A stretch of DNA of 64,000 nt from Ruegeria aquimaris (GTDB taxonomy: Bacteria > Pseudomonadota > Alphaproteobacteria > Rhodobacterales > Rhodobacteraceae). The number at the start of each line of letters is the position of its first letter. The stretch's first letter is position 1. The notes beneath the pieces are model-generated. The model had not been told where the DNA came from and did not search any database. It saw nothing but the letters and a program-made list of their open reading frames with translations. The DNA lies in the NCBI RefSeq assembly GCF_025751555.1, contig NZ_JAOWLB010000002.1:124001-188000 (forward strand), in the 5' to 3' direction. The translations under genes were made by a program, and so were the position numbers. Shown here piece after piece: positions 42,702 to 52,266 of the stretch.

Positions 42702-43874
42702 ATGCAGGCCGGTCTGTTCATCCTGTGTCTGGCCTATGTGCTCAGCCAGTTCTTTCGCGCATTTCTGGCGGTGCTGACCGCCGATCTGGCCCGTGATATC
42801 GGTGCGCAACCCGACGATCTGGCCTTTGCCTCGGGCCTGTGGTTCCTGACCTTCGCTGCCATGCAGATTCCCGTGGGCTGGGCACTCGACCGGATCGGGC
42901 CGCGCCGGACGGCGGCGGCATTACTGCTGGTGGGTGGCGGTGGCGGTGCTGCACTGTTTGCGGCGGCCACGGCACCCCTGCATATCAGCGCCGCGATGGT
43001 CCTGATCGGGATCGGCTGTTCACCGGTGCTGATGGCCTCGTACTTCATCTTTGCCCGCGAATACCCGCCCGCGCGGTTCGCGACGCTTGCCGCACTCATG
43101 CTGGGCGTGGGGTCTGTGGGCAATCTTGTGGCCTCGTACCCCACGGCGCTGGCGGTAGAGCTGATGGGATGGCGCGCAACGCTCGCTGGGCTTGCCGCGA
43201 TATCAGCGGCGGTGGCGGCGGGCATCTGGCTATCGGTGCGCGACCCCGAGATGGTGCAGCATGACAGCAAGGGGTCGCTGCTCGACCTGCTCAAACAGCC
43301 CTTATTGTGGACCATCCTGCCACTGATGCTGGTGGCCTACGCACCTGCCGCGGCGCTGCGCGGGCTGTGGGCGGGGCCCTATCTGCGTGATGTGTTTGGC
43401 CTCGACACCGGGCAGATCGGGCAAGCCACGCTGATCATGGGGGCGGCGATGATTGCCGGAACTTTTGCCTATGGGCCGCTTGACCGGATTCTGCGCACCC
43501 GCAAATGGGTGATCTTCGGCGGTAACCTGGGCGGAGTACTGGCCCTGGTCCTGCTGGTTCTATGGATCGACCTTGGCGTCTGGTCTTCGGTTGCGCTGTT
43601 AGCGGCGATCGGCTTTCTCGGCGCCTCGTTCCCGGTAATCATGGCGCATGGCCGCGCCTTTATCCCGGCCCATCTGGTGGGGCGTGGGGTGACGCTGCTC
43701 AACCTCTTTGGCATCGGCGGTGTCGGGCTGATGCAATTCGTCACCGGGCGCCTGCACGAGAGCTATGCCACTGTCGGCGCCGCCGCCCCCTATTCCGCGA
43801 TCGTGACCTTTTTCGCGGTGTCTCTGGCGGCCGGTCTCGTGATCTATCTGTTCAGCCGCGACAGTCTGGCCTGA
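42702..43874 (+). CDS. MFS transporter
   Basis: 390 residues, about 12 hydrophobic segments. RBS AGGAGG seven bases from the ATG. Conserved MFS loop GWALDRIGPRR after TM2 and the second-half loop GPLDRILRTRKW. Substrate not predicted. It precedes asd on the same strand by 83 bases. Confidence 0.9.
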   Translation: MQAGLFILCLAYVLSQFFRAFLAVLTADLARDIGAQPDDLAFASGLWFLTFAAMQIPVGWALDRIGPRRTAAALLLVGGGGGAALFAAATAPLHISAAMVLIGIGCSPVLMASYFIFAREYPPARFATLAALMLGVGSVGNLVASYPTALAVELMGWRATLAGLAAISAAVAAGIWLSVRDPEMVQHDSKGSLLDLLKQPLLWTILPLMLVAYAPAAALRGLWAGPYLRDVFGLDTGQIGQATLIMGAAMIAGTFAYGPLDRILRTRKWVIFGGNLGGVLALVLLVLWIDLGVWSSVALLAAIGFLGASFPVIMAHGRAFIPAHLVGRGVTLLNLFGIGGVGLMQFVTGRLHESYATVGAAAPYSAIVTFFAVSLAAGLVIYLFSRDSLA

Positions 43875-43957
43875 CTGGGGCCTTTCCTCGCCGCCACTTT
43901 CCCTGTATGGAACCGCCGCCGGTCAAGGCGACCGGGTATATCTGGAGAAACAAGAAA

Positions 43958-44980
43958 ATGGGTTATCGCGTCGTCGTCGCTGGCGCCACGGGCAATGTGG
44001 GCCGCGAAATGCTGAACATCCTGGCCGAGCGCCAGTTCCCCGTGGATGAAATTGCCGCGTTGGCAAGCCGTAAATCCCTGGGCACCGAAGTCAGCTTTGG
44101 CGACAAGACGATCAAGACCCAGGATCTGGATACCTTTGATTTCACCGGCTGGGACATGGCGCTGTTCGCCATCGGCTCGGACGCGACCAAGGTCTATGCG
44201 CCCAAGGCGGCCGCGGCCGGTTGCGTGGTGATCGACAACAGTTCGCTCTACCGCTACGACCCCGACATTCCGCTGATCGTGCCCGAGGTGAACCCGCATA
44301 CCATCCACGGCTATGCCAAGAAAAACATCATCGCCAACCCCAACTGCTCGACCGCGCAGATGGTGGTGGCACTGAAGCCGCTGCATGACCGCGCCACGAT
44401 CAAGCGCGTCGTCGTCTCGACCTATCAATCGGTGTCGGGCGCGGGCAAGGAAGGTATGGACGAGCTGTGGGAGCAGACCAAGGCGGTCTATAACCCGACC
44501 TCGGACGTGCCCCCGAAGAAGTTCCAGAAGGAAATCGCCTTCAACGTCATTCCCCATATCGACGTCTTCATGGAAGACGGCTCGACCAAAGAAGAGTGGA
44601 AGATGGTCGCCGAGACCAAGAAGATCGTCGACCCCTCGATCAAAGTCACCGCGACCTGTGTGCGGGTTCCGGTGTTCGTCGGCCATTCCGAGGCGGTGAA
44701 TATCGAGTTCGAGGAATTCCTGGACGAGGACGAGGCCCGCGACATCCTGCGCGAAGCACCAGGCATCATGGTGATCGACAAACGCGAGCCCGGCGGCTAC
44801 GTCACGCCCAAGGAATGCGTCGGCGATTTCGCAACGTTCATCAGCCGCATCCGGCAGGATTCCACCGTCGAAAACGGTCTGAACCTGTGGTGTGTGTCCG
44901 ACAACCTGCGCAAGGGCGCGGCACTGAACGCGGTTCAGATCGCCGAGTTGCTGGGCCGTGAGGTCCTGAAGAAGGGCTGA
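43958..44980 (+). CDS. asd: Aspartate-semialdehyde dehydrogenase
   Basis: 340 residues from the ATG at 43958 (GGAG eleven bases upstream). Rossmann motif GATGNVGREM, catalytic Cys in NPNCSTAQMV and His in CVRVPVFVGHSEAV. Makes aspartate semialdehyde for lysine, threonine, methionine and DAP; partner of dapB in this window. A clear terminator follows. Confidence 0.97.
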   Translation: MGYRVVVAGATGNVGREMLNILAERQFPVDEIAALASRKSLGTEVSFGDKTIKTQDLDTFDFTGWDMALFAIGSDATKVYAPKAAAAGCVVIDNSSLYRYDPDIPLIVPEVNPHTIHGYAKKNIIANPNCSTAQMVVALKPLHDRATIKRVVVSTYQSVSGAGKEGMDELWEQTKAVYNPTSDVPPKKFQKEIAFNVIPHIDVFMEDGSTKEEWKMVAETKKIVDPSIKVTATCVRVPVFVGHSEAVNIEFEEFLDEDEARDILREAPGIMVIDKREPGGYVTPKECVGDFATFISRIRQDSTVENGLNLWCVSDNLRKGAALNAVQIAELLGREVLKKG

Positions 44981-45002
44981 CAGCACCCTGGCACGACATG
45001 CG

Positions 45003-45039
45003 CCGCCCCCGTCCGGATGGATGGGGGCGGTTTTCTTTT
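45003..45039 (+). terminator. Terminator of asd
   Basis: Stem CCGCCCCC/GGGGGCGG enclosing GTCCGGATGGAT, followed by TTTTCTTTT. Confidence 0.9.
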
Positions 45040-45040
45040 G

Positions 45041-45469
45041 CCCGAAAGGTAGCGCAATCAATGATTGTGCGACTCCGAGAGGGAATCACTGAATCCCCTC
45101 CGGAAACCGTGTGTTTCCAGCCGAGCGAAAATCTGTCCGGAACAAGACAAACTTGGGCCGAGACGTGGACAAACTTTTGTTTTATTTGTGATTTTCCACT
45201 TTTTCGCCACAAAATTGCGCGATTCCCGACCGAATCTCAGCCAAACATCAAAGCATCAGGAAATTAACCCTTCGGCCCAAACGGCAGCGGCAGCCGGAAT
45301 AGACCTCAAAAGAGGTACCGGTAAAGTTGTATCTACCGACGCGCCGCAGCCGAAGGCACGACAAGAGTAACAAGTCCGGTTCATGGCGACGAGAGGAAGT
45401 TTCCCAAGCCTGGGCCCCAAAAACAGAAACGCAAGGCGGTATCGCCTCTGACAAAAGAGGAAAACGAAA
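45041..45469 (+). promoter_or_regulatory. Long structured leader before two small genes
   Basis: About 430 bases without a conventional gene. An AT-rich stretch around 45170-45215 may carry a promoter. Downstream are small stems: CCTC/GAGG, CGGTA/TACCG, GGAA/TTCC and AGGCG/CGCCT. An in-frame 22-codon upstream ORF lies at 45383-45451 and ends 18 bases before the next start. Transcribed leader and regulation are inferred. Confidence 0.45.
45383..45451 (+). CDS. Possible 22-residue leader peptide
   Basis: Reads ATG to TGA with Arg-rich end RNARRYRL; the final codons cover the AGGCG/CGCCT hairpin. Ribosome binding site is weak. It could be a regulatory leader peptide; coding use is unproven. Confidence 0.3.
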   Translation: MATRGSFPSLGPKNRNARRYRL

Positions 45470-45649
45470 ATGGCAACCATCATCACCTTCCGTCGCCCCG
45501 AAGCGCAAAACCTGGCCTGCGAAAGCCATGGTCGGTCGGACAATGTTCTGTCAATGGCCGACTGGCGGGCACAGGCCCATCCCCTGCGCACCGCGTCCGG
45601 CGTTTTCTTCGTCACCAACCCTTGGGGCACATCCGGCGACGCCGCCTGA
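45470..45649 (+). CDS. Small unknown protein (59 residues)
   Basis: ATG at 45470 with AGAGGA upstream, stop TGA at 45647. Begins MATIITFRRPEAQ and ends VFFVTNPWGTSGDAA. No family, signal peptide or membrane segment is seen. The good RBS and the second small gene that follows in the same direction support coding. Same-strand neighbour starts 45 bases later. Confidence 0.7.
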   Translation: MATIITFRRPEAQNLACESHGRSDNVLSMADWRAQAHPLRTASGVFFVTNPWGTSGDAA

Positions 45650-45694
45650 GCCCAACCACAGAATTCAGCCATTCAGAACACCAGGAGCACCCAG

Positions 45695-45886
45695 ATGAAT
45701 ATCTCTCTCGCACAGAAAGCCCGCCAGAACCGCATCGCCGCGCTGGAGTACCTGCGCCGCACCAAGCAAGGCGCCGAGGCAGAAGGTGAAGTCCTGAATT
45801 TCTTCGCCCACCGCGCACGGCAAAAGGCGAAACCGGTGTTCTTCTCGGTGCGCGGCCGGATGGACGACGAGCGGATCGCGGCCTGA
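45695..45886 (+). CDS. Small unknown basic protein (63 residues)
   Basis: Begins MNISLAQKARQNRIAALEYL, ends GRMDDERIAA. Basic, helix-rich in the first half, with AGGAG eight bases before the ATG. No family recognised. A terminator follows at 45912, so this and the 59-residue gene form one short transcription unit behind the leader. Confidence 0.75.
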   Translation: MNISLAQKARQNRIAALEYLRRTKQGAEAEGEVLNFFAHRARQKAKPVFFSVRGRMDDERIAA

Positions 45887-45911
45887 CACCCCACCCCTGC
45901 CGGAACACAGA

Positions 45912-45937
45912 AAAGGCGCCCTGCGGGGCGCCTTTCT
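45912..45937 (+). terminator. Terminator after small genes
   Basis: 10-bp stem AAAGGCGCCC/GGGCGCCTTT with a TGCG loop, then CTT. Also faces the end of the minus-strand folC gene. Confidence 0.85.
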
Positions 45938-45977
45938 TGCATCATGGTCCAGCCTATTGGGTATGCGGCCTGACAGA

Positions 45978-47252
45978 TCAGCCGTTCTCGCGCAGGATAT
46001 TGCCCGCCAGATAAAGCGAACCGCAGATCAGCACGCGCGCGGACGGGTCCCTGGACACGATCCCGGCCAGCGCGGCGGCCACGCCCGGCGCCGTAGAGGC
46101 GGTCAGCCCTAAGGCGTTCGCGGCAGCGGCTGTCTGATCAGCGGTCAGCGTGTTCGCCTCCCCCGGGATCGAAACGGCAGCAAGGCTCTCCGCCTGACCG
46201 GCGAGTGGCCGCAGATAGCCCGAGACATCCTTGGTGTTGAGCATGCCGCAGATCAGATGCGTTGGTCGTGCGGGCAGACGCGCCAGAAGGTCCGCCAGCG
46301 CCTCGCCCGCTGCCGGGTTGTGCCCCCCGTCAAGCCACAGCTCGACCTCGGGTGCCATTTCTGTCAGGGGACCGGTCTTCAGCCGCTGCATCCGGGCGGG
46401 CCAATAGGCGTTGGTCACAGCCGCCTCATACGCAGCCTCACCCAGGTTCAGATGCCGCAACGCCGCCAGCGCCGCGCCTGCGTTCTGGATCTGGTGCCCC
46501 CCAAGCAAGTTGGGCAGGGGCAGGTCACACAGGCCGGTTTCATCCTCGAACACCAGCCGCCCGTGTTCTTCCCGCACATGCCAGTGCTGACCATGGGCGA
46601 TCAGAGGCGCGCCAAGACCGGCGGCGGTGGCTTCGATCACCTCCATCACCTCGTCGGGCTGGGGACCGACCACTACCGGAATGCCGCGCTTGATGATCCC
46701 GGCTTTTTCGCCTGCGATCTTGGCCAGCGTGTCGCCAAGATATTGTTCGTGATCCATCGAGATCGGGGTGATGATCGACAAGGCAGGCCGGGCGATCACG
46801 TTGGTGGCATCGAGCCTGCCTCCCAAGCCGACTTCGAGCAGGGTGTAATCGGCGCGCATCCGGGCAAAGGCCAGAAGCGCCGCGCAGGTGGTGATCTCGA
46901 AATAGGTGATCGTCTCGCCGCCATTTGCGGCATAACATTCGTCCAGAACCGCCACCAGATCGGGTTCGGAGATCAGCTCTCCCGCCACCCGGATACGTTC
47001 ATGGAACCGCGCCAGGTGCGGCGAGGTATAGGCATGGGCCGACTTGCCCGCGCCCTCGATCCCGGCGCGGATCATTGCCTGGGTCGATCCCTTGCCATTG
47101 GTGCCCGCGATATGGATCACCGGCGGCAGGCGGTCCTGCGGATTATCCAGCGCGGCCAGCAGGCGCCAGACCCGGTCCAGCGTAAGGTCGATGATCTTGG
47201 GGTGGAGCGCCATCATCCGCTCAAGGATGACGTCAGAACCGGGTGTGGTCAT
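45978..47252 (-). CDS. folC: Folylpolyglutamate/dihydrofolate synthase
   Basis: 424 residues. ATP P-loop HIAGTNGKGSTQAM, then ISMDHEQYLGDTLAKIAGEKAGI and the C-terminal domain with WLDGGHNPAAG. Adds glutamate to folates and makes dihydrofolate. Start overlaps the accD stop (ATGA), the usual accD-folC order. Confidence 0.96.
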   Translation of the reverse strand: MTTPGSDVILERMMALHPKIIDLTLDRVWRLLAALDNPQDRLPPVIHIAGTNGKGSTQAMIRAGIEGAGKSAHAYTSPHLARFHERIRVAGELISEPDLVAVLDECYAANGGETITYFEITTCAALLAFARMRADYTLLEVGLGGRLDATNVIARPALSIITPISMDHEQYLGDTLAKIAGEKAGIIKRGIPVVVGPQPDEVMEVIEATAAGLGAPLIAHGQHWHVREEHGRLVFEDETGLCDLPLPNLLGGHQIQNAGAALAALRHLNLGEAAYEAAVTNAYWPARMQRLKTGPLTEMAPEVELWLDGGHNPAAGEALADLLARLPARPTHLICGMLNTKDVSGYLRPLAGQAESLAAVSIPGEANTLTADQTAAAANALGLTASTAPGVAAALAGIVSRDPSARVLICGSLYLAGNILRENG

Positions 47253-48208
47253 GATTTGGCAGCGGCCTTGGACTCGGTGGGTTTGGGCGCGGCGGTTTTT
47301 TCTGCCGCGGGTTCGTCGGCCTTCACCGCCGGTGCGGGCAATTCCCCGCGCACGGCGGGCGGCAGTTTCATCAGCATCCGGGTGATGGTGATCAGTTCAT
47401 CCCGCAGATCCGTACGCTTGACGACCCGGTCCAGCATGCCGTGATCCAGCAGGTATTCGGCGCGCTGGAACCCTTCGGGCAGGGTTTCCCGGATGGTCTG
47501 TTCGATTACGCGCGGCCCGGCAAAGCAGATCAGCGCATTGGGTTCAGCGATATGCACATCCCCCAGCATGGCATAGGATGCGGTCACACCACCGGTCGTG
47601 GGATGGGTCAGCACAACGATATAGGGCAGACCCGCCTCTTTCAGCATCTGAACGGCCACCGTGGAACGCGGCATCTGCATCAGACTCAGGATGCCCTCTT
47701 GCATGCGGGCGCCGCCAGCGGCCGAGAACAGGATCAGCGGGCGCTTTAGCTTCACCGCCTCTTGCGCGGCCGCGATGATGGCATTGCCCACATACATGCC
47801 CATCGACCCGCCCATGAAGGAAAAGTCCTGCGCGGCCGCCACGATCGGCGTGCGGCCAATCTCGCCGGTGGCGACCAACATGGCCTCTTTTTCGCCGGAC
47901 CCCTTCTGGGCCGCCTTCATCCGATCAGGATACTTCTTCTGGTCGCGGAAATGCAGCGGGTCGGCCACCGGCTCTGGCACGTCCACCTCGACGAACACGC
48001 CGCCATCGAACAGCCCGGTGAACCGGGCGCGCGGCGAAATGTTCATGTGGTGACCACAATGCGTGCAGACGTTCAGGTTTTCCGCCAGTTCGCGGTGGAA
48101 CAGCATCGTCCCGCAGTCATCGCATTTCTGCCAGAGGTTCTCGGGCACTTCGCGACGAGAGAAGATCGAGTTGATCCGCGGTCGGACGTAGTTCGTGATC
48201 CAGTTCAT
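47249..48208 (-). CDS. accD: Acetyl-CoA carboxylase carboxyltransferase subunit beta
   Basis: 319 residues from the ATG at 48208 (a longer frame to 48307 lacks conserved sequence). The N-terminal zinc ribbon is CDDCGTMLFHRELAENLNVC-type, with a second C-x2-C at HCG. AGGARMQEGILSLMQM and TTGGVTASYAMLGDV form the carboxyltransferase site. Forms malonyl-CoA with AccA. The Lys/Ala/Pro-rich C-terminal 40 residues are a tail beyond the core domain. Confidence 0.97.
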   Translation of the reverse strand: MNWITNYVRPRINSIFSRREVPENLWQKCDDCGTMLFHRELAENLNVCTHCGHHMNISPRARFTGLFDGGVFVEVDVPEPVADPLHFRDQKKYPDRMKAAQKGSGEKEAMLVATGEIGRTPIVAAAQDFSFMGGSMGMYVGNAIIAAAQEAVKLKRPLILFSAAGGARMQEGILSLMQMPRSTVAVQMLKEAGLPYIVVLTHPTTGGVTASYAMLGDVHIAEPNALICFAGPRVIEQTIRETLPEGFQRAEYLLDHGMLDRVVKRTDLRDELITITRMLMKLPPAVRGELPAPAVKADEPAAEKTAAPKPTESKAAAKS

Positions 48209-48266
48209 TTGGAAACCCTGTGAAGCTGCACTCGGGTCAGATAAGGCGATGCGCCCGGAAATGCAA

Positions 48267-49157
48267 TCAGCGACGCAATGCAACCCGCGCGGCAAGCCAT
48301 GCCACAAACATCACCGCGAAGTCGACCGCCAGCCAGGCACGCAGGTTTTCTGTATCGGCCATATCGTACGGCAGCAGATAGAGCGACAGCCCGCTGAGGC
48401 TGCCGGGCATGGCGACAATCAGCAATGCCACCATGTTGTTGAACAGGTGCATGGCGATGGCCGGGCCAAGCGTCCCCGCCCGGGCCGTGATATCGGCGGT
48501 GAGCATCCCGAAGACAAACGCCCAGAGCGCGATCAACAATGCGTTTTCGCCCGCCTCGGCAGGTAGGTAATGACCCAGGGCAAACAGCAAGGATGGCAGC
48601 GCCATCCAGGAGACACGGCTCTGGAACCGCGCCGCGACGGTTTGCTGAACATACCCTCGGAACAGGATTTCCTCGGCGCTGGTCTGGATGCCGATGGCGA
48701 CAAGCGACAATGGAAGCAGCGGCAGCCAGAGCCCGAGCGACAGATTGTCCTCCAGCGGTTCGCCCATGTCATAGGGCGGCAGGATCAGCAGGACGACACC
48801 AAGGCCAACCAGAGTCCGGAAAACCCGCCAGAACTGCGAAACCGCAAGATGCGGTTGGCCCAGGATGCCCCAGAAGCGTCGCTTGTTGACAATCCGTGCG
48901 GCCAAGGCAACGCCCAGCGTAACAAACAGGAAACTGCTCAACAGCAGGAGCAGACCCGCTGGCGTCGTTCCCGCCAGAAAGCTCTCGGTCCATTCCGGCG
49001 AGGCAAACCTGGAAACCAGAGCCAGGACCGCTGTGTTGCAGGCCAGCACAAACACCGAGATCAGCACCAGCCCCAGAAACAGCCGCCATATCTCCGGCCT
49101 CAATCTGCCCGGTGTAACCAGCGCTTCATGCGCGGCATAAGGGTCTGGCTCAGGCAT
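48267..49157 (-). CDS. CPBP family intramembrane metalloprotease
   Basis: 296 residues from the ATG at 49157, which overlaps the ABC gene's stop by 8 bases; AGGAGG lies 11 bases upstream. The three CPBP motifs are present: EEILFRGYVQQ, FALGHYLP and HLFNNMVALL in membrane segments. Abi/CAAX-type putative protease; targets unknown. Coupled to the upstream unusual ABC fusion. Confidence 0.9.
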   Translation of the reverse strand: MPEPDPYAAHEALVTPGRLRPEIWRLFLGLVLISVFVLACNTAVLALVSRFASPEWTESFLAGTTPAGLLLLLSSFLFVTLGVALAARIVNKRRFWGILGQPHLAVSQFWRVFRTLVGLGVVLLILPPYDMGEPLEDNLSLGLWLPLLPLSLVAIGIQTSAEEILFRGYVQQTVAARFQSRVSWMALPSLLFALGHYLPAEAGENALLIALWAFVFGMLTADITARAGTLGPAIAMHLFNNMVALLIVAMPGSLSGLSLYLLPYDMADTENLRAWLAVDFAVMFVAWLAARVALRR

Positions 49158-52100
49158 CGGCAGATTTGCCTCCTGCATCGGGGAACTTGGTGCTCATCCC
49201 CGGGTCGGTAAAATCAGTAATGTTGAGGCGCGCGGCACGCAGGATGTCGCCCGCCTCGACCAGGTGCCCGGAAACGGTCTGAAGAAGCTGTAGTGACACG
49301 CTGGCATCATGCTCGATCACCGCCCTGAACTCTTCGGCTCCGATCCGCAGGAACTTGCTGTCAGTTTCGGCAATCAGGTCCATCGGTCTTGGCTGTCGGG
49401 TGATGATCGACAGATCACCGATCAGCCGTCCCGGCTCAACCAGAGTGATCGGCCGCTCACCCGGGGCATCGTCCGGCCAGCGCAGCGCGGCGCGGCCTTC
49501 GAGGCAGAGATAGGCCGCATCCGCCGTCTGCCCGTGCGAAAAGATCACCTGTCCGGCCGGGACATCGTACCATTGCGCCGAAAACGCCAGCAGCCGCTGG
49601 TTACGGGTGTCGAGCCGCGCAAATAGCGGGGTCGCGGCGATGATCTTGAGCTTGCGATCCAGATCGACCCCCGCCATTTCACCCAGATTCAAATGCGCAT
49701 CGGAAATGCCATCGATCCGGCCATGTCTTATCTCAACAAACAGATCATAGGCTTCGGGGTGAGCAAAACGGTCTTCCATAAAAAGGATAATCGCGTTCGG
49801 CAGCAGGTCGCGCAGCTTCTGGCGCGTGCGCAAACGGCTTTCCGAATCATGGCTGGCCAACACCTTATCCAGAATCAGAATGTCCGGCCGCTTGATCGCG
49901 GCACGGGAAAACGCCGCGCGTTCCTGAAACACCGTCGGCAGGTTTGCACCACCCAGACCCGCAGGCAGGTCATAGATGATGGCGGCCAGTTTCCGCCTCA
50001 GCCCGGCTTCGTTCATGATCTCGGCAACGGTGTCTTCGACCTCTTCGGCGCGCGCCCCCGCCATGATCGAAACGCGCCCGAACAACGCGTTTTCCAGCAC
50101 TGTCAGGCGCGGGATGTAAGTGGACGGGTCAACCGCAACAAAGTCGCTGCCAACCAGCCCCCGCAACCGGTCCGCACGGGTGCGGCGTATGGCAAGGATC
50201 TTCTCCTTGTATTCCTCGGGGAACGCGGGACCTATCTGTTCGGCGGTGAGCAGGAAGGGAACCGTCATCAACAGCGCCCGGTCATCCGTGCTCAGCGCCT
50301 CTGCCCCGCGCGCCGAGTGCCTGTCCGCAATGTCGAGCAGGTGCAGATAGGTCTCGTCTTCGAGCCCGAGCTTACGGAACAGCGGGTGCTGGGTCCCGTC
50401 CCGGCCAAAGGTCTGCCGCAATGTCGCGACAACGCCCAGCGCCATCGCCATCGCCTCCTCCGCCAGGCCTTCCTCGTACAGCATCGTGATAAAGCGACCA
50501 TCCGAGACCAGTTGATCCTGCGAAATCTTGCGGGCGGGAGCGGCATATAACAGGTTGCCGCCCAACGGCACCGCGGGGTTGAAACGCTCCGGATCGAACC
50601 GATGGACCAGATCGGCCAGGCCGCGCTCGGCCAACCGATGCGCAACGGTCTCGCGAAGCCCCACGATCTCGTCGGCCAGTGCGGCATGGGCGCGAACGTC
50701 AATCATCGACCGCAGGGTGCGGCGAAACATGAACTCGTCGGTACCCATTGCCTCGACCAGCTGAAACCACCAGTCCCGGACCTGATCGCCATCCTCCAGC
50801 CCGGCCAGAGCGGGGTCGATCCAGTCGGCGTCCAGTCCGTCGCCGCTGTTCCCGGCCTGAAGCGCCTCGATCTGCTTGGTCGTCGGTCGTGTCTTCGATG
50901 CATCACCTTGCTGCGGACGGACGCGCAGCGGCATCATCAGGTTGTCCCCCAGCGTTCCGTCGAACAGATAAGGCCGGGAATGCGCGTGCCCGATCCGTGC
51001 GGCAATGACGGATTGATGCAATTCGTTGATCGGGTATCCGGACACCAGCACCTGCCCCCGCGAGGGCACGACCTCGCGCGTCAGCAATTGCGCAAGAGCA
51101 GCACGTTCCGCCGGGCGATCGGACTGAACCGCAACCCGCGCACCGGGCGGAATGATCAGGTTGATATCCTCCAGGATCGTGTTGCCATCCTGATCCCGCA
51201 CCGTGACATCGCGCAGCTCGATCGGCCCATCCAGCCGCGGAATGGTCTCCGGCTCGCCTTCAAACAGTTCGGCCGGGATCATGCCCAGCGGCGCAAACCG
51301 TTCCGTCACCACCTGCCAGCGCAGCGACATGTCCTGCACCTGGTTGTAGTAGTCGAGAAGCTCCTTCCACGGGCTGGACAGATCCTTGTAGGCCGCCAGC
51401 GCCGCCACTAGCGCCCCCACCGTGATCTGCCCCTTGATCGCCAGATAGCCACCCACCGAATAGAACAGGAACGGCGTCATCTGGGAGATCAGGTTGTTCA
51501 GGAACTTCATGAAGAATTTCTTCTGATAGATCCTGAAGCGGATATCGTAGAGCCGCCCGAGCCGATCGGTCACCTGCGCCAGCCGGTAGCGCCAGCCGCC
51601 GTTAGCGCGCAGGTCCGAGATTCCGGCGGCGGTTTCACCGATTTCGGAACTCAGCCGCCGGACTTCCTGAATGCGGGCCTTGTTCAGCAGGTTGATCTGG
51701 CGCTGAAGCTTGGGAATGATCCAGGCCTGCAACGGGATCAGCGCCACCGAGGCAAGCCCGAACCAGACGTTCTGTATGAACAGGAACGTCACGATGGTCA
51801 GCATCTGCCCCGCCTGGAAAACAGGTTGGGCGATGGCATCGCCCATCAGCCCGCCCATCGGCTCGGCCTCGGAGGTGATCATCGAGACCAGCTCCCCCTG
51901 ACTGGTGGTCTGGTAGTAGCTGCGCGGGAACCGCATCATTCGACCGATCAGCATATACCGCAGCCGCCGGAGCATCCGTTCGCTCAACACCCCTTTCATG
52001 GTGTTGAGTTTCATCTTCATCAGCCCGCTGATCAGCACCATTGCCAAAAACGCCAGGCACAAGGCAAACAGGTACTGGATCTGGGTCAGTTCGACCCCCC

Positions 52101-52266
52101 AGACAGTGACGCGGTTCAACTCGGCGCCGATGGCGTCGTTGATGATCCGTTTGGGCAGTTCCAGCGAGGCATAGAGAAAGGGAAAGGAAAGCAGCGTCAG
52201 GGCCAGCAGGACCAGTTGCTGTTTCCTGGAGTGTTTCCAGATAAAGGAAAACAGACTGGGCTCCAT
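49150..52266 (-). CDS. Pseudo-ABC exporter fused to cNMP-binding domain
   Basis: 1038 residues from the ATG at 52266. Residues 1-320: six-segment ABC exporter membrane domain (RFPRSYYQTTSQGELVSMI is the family loop). About 345-850: nucleotide-binding domain split by a roughly 300-residue insertion (445-745). ATPase motifs are degenerate: no GxxGxGKST (PGARVAVQSDRPAERAAL in place), no LSGGQ (LPTVFQ), Walker B reads ILILDKVLASHD with Lys for the catalytic Glu, and the His loop is MEDRF. About 871-1000: cyclic-nucleotide-binding-type domain (GRLIGDLSIITRQPRPMDLI). Likely regulatory rather than an active pump. Confidence 0.85.
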   Translation of the reverse strand: MEPSLFSFIWKHSRKQQLVLLALTLLSFPFLYASLELPKRIINDAIGAELNRVTVWGVELTQIQYLFALCLAFLAMVLISGLMKMKLNTMKGVLSERMLRRLRYMLIGRMMRFPRSYYQTTSQGELVSMITSEAEPMGGLMGDAIAQPVFQAGQMLTIVTFLFIQNVWFGLASVALIPLQAWIIPKLQRQINLLNKARIQEVRRLSSEIGETAAGISDLRANGGWRYRLAQVTDRLGRLYDIRFRIYQKKFFMKFLNNLISQMTPFLFYSVGGYLAIKGQITVGALVAALAAYKDLSSPWKELLDYYNQVQDMSLRWQVVTERFAPLGMIPAELFEGEPETIPRLDGPIELRDVTVRDQDGNTILEDINLIIPPGARVAVQSDRPAERAALAQLLTREVVPSRGQVLVSGYPINELHQSVIAARIGHAHSRPYLFDGTLGDNLMMPLRVRPQQGDASKTRPTTKQIEALQAGNSGDGLDADWIDPALAGLEDGDQVRDWWFQLVEAMGTDEFMFRRTLRSMIDVRAHAALADEIVGLRETVAHRLAERGLADLVHRFDPERFNPAVPLGGNLLYAAPARKISQDQLVSDGRFITMLYEEGLAEEAMAMALGVVATLRQTFGRDGTQHPLFRKLGLEDETYLHLLDIADRHSARGAEALSTDDRALLMTVPFLLTAEQIGPAFPEEYKEKILAIRRTRADRLRGLVGSDFVAVDPSTYIPRLTVLENALFGRVSIMAGARAEEVEDTVAEIMNEAGLRRKLAAIIYDLPAGLGGANLPTVFQERAAFSRAAIKRPDILILDKVLASHDSESRLRTRQKLRDLLPNAIILFMEDRFAHPEAYDLFVEIRHGRIDGISDAHLNLGEMAGVDLDRKLKIIAATPLFARLDTRNQRLLAFSAQWYDVPAGQVIFSHGQTADAAYLCLEGRAALRWPDDAPGERPITLVEPGRLIGDLSIITRQPRPMDLIAETDSKFLRIGAEEFRAVIEHDASVSLQLLQTVSGHLVEAGDILRAARLNITDFTDPGMSTKFPDAGGKSADA

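Noticed and set aside
45065-45370. 101-codon plus frame after asd
   Set aside because: No family, no RBS and poor codon pattern. Treated as part of the leader.
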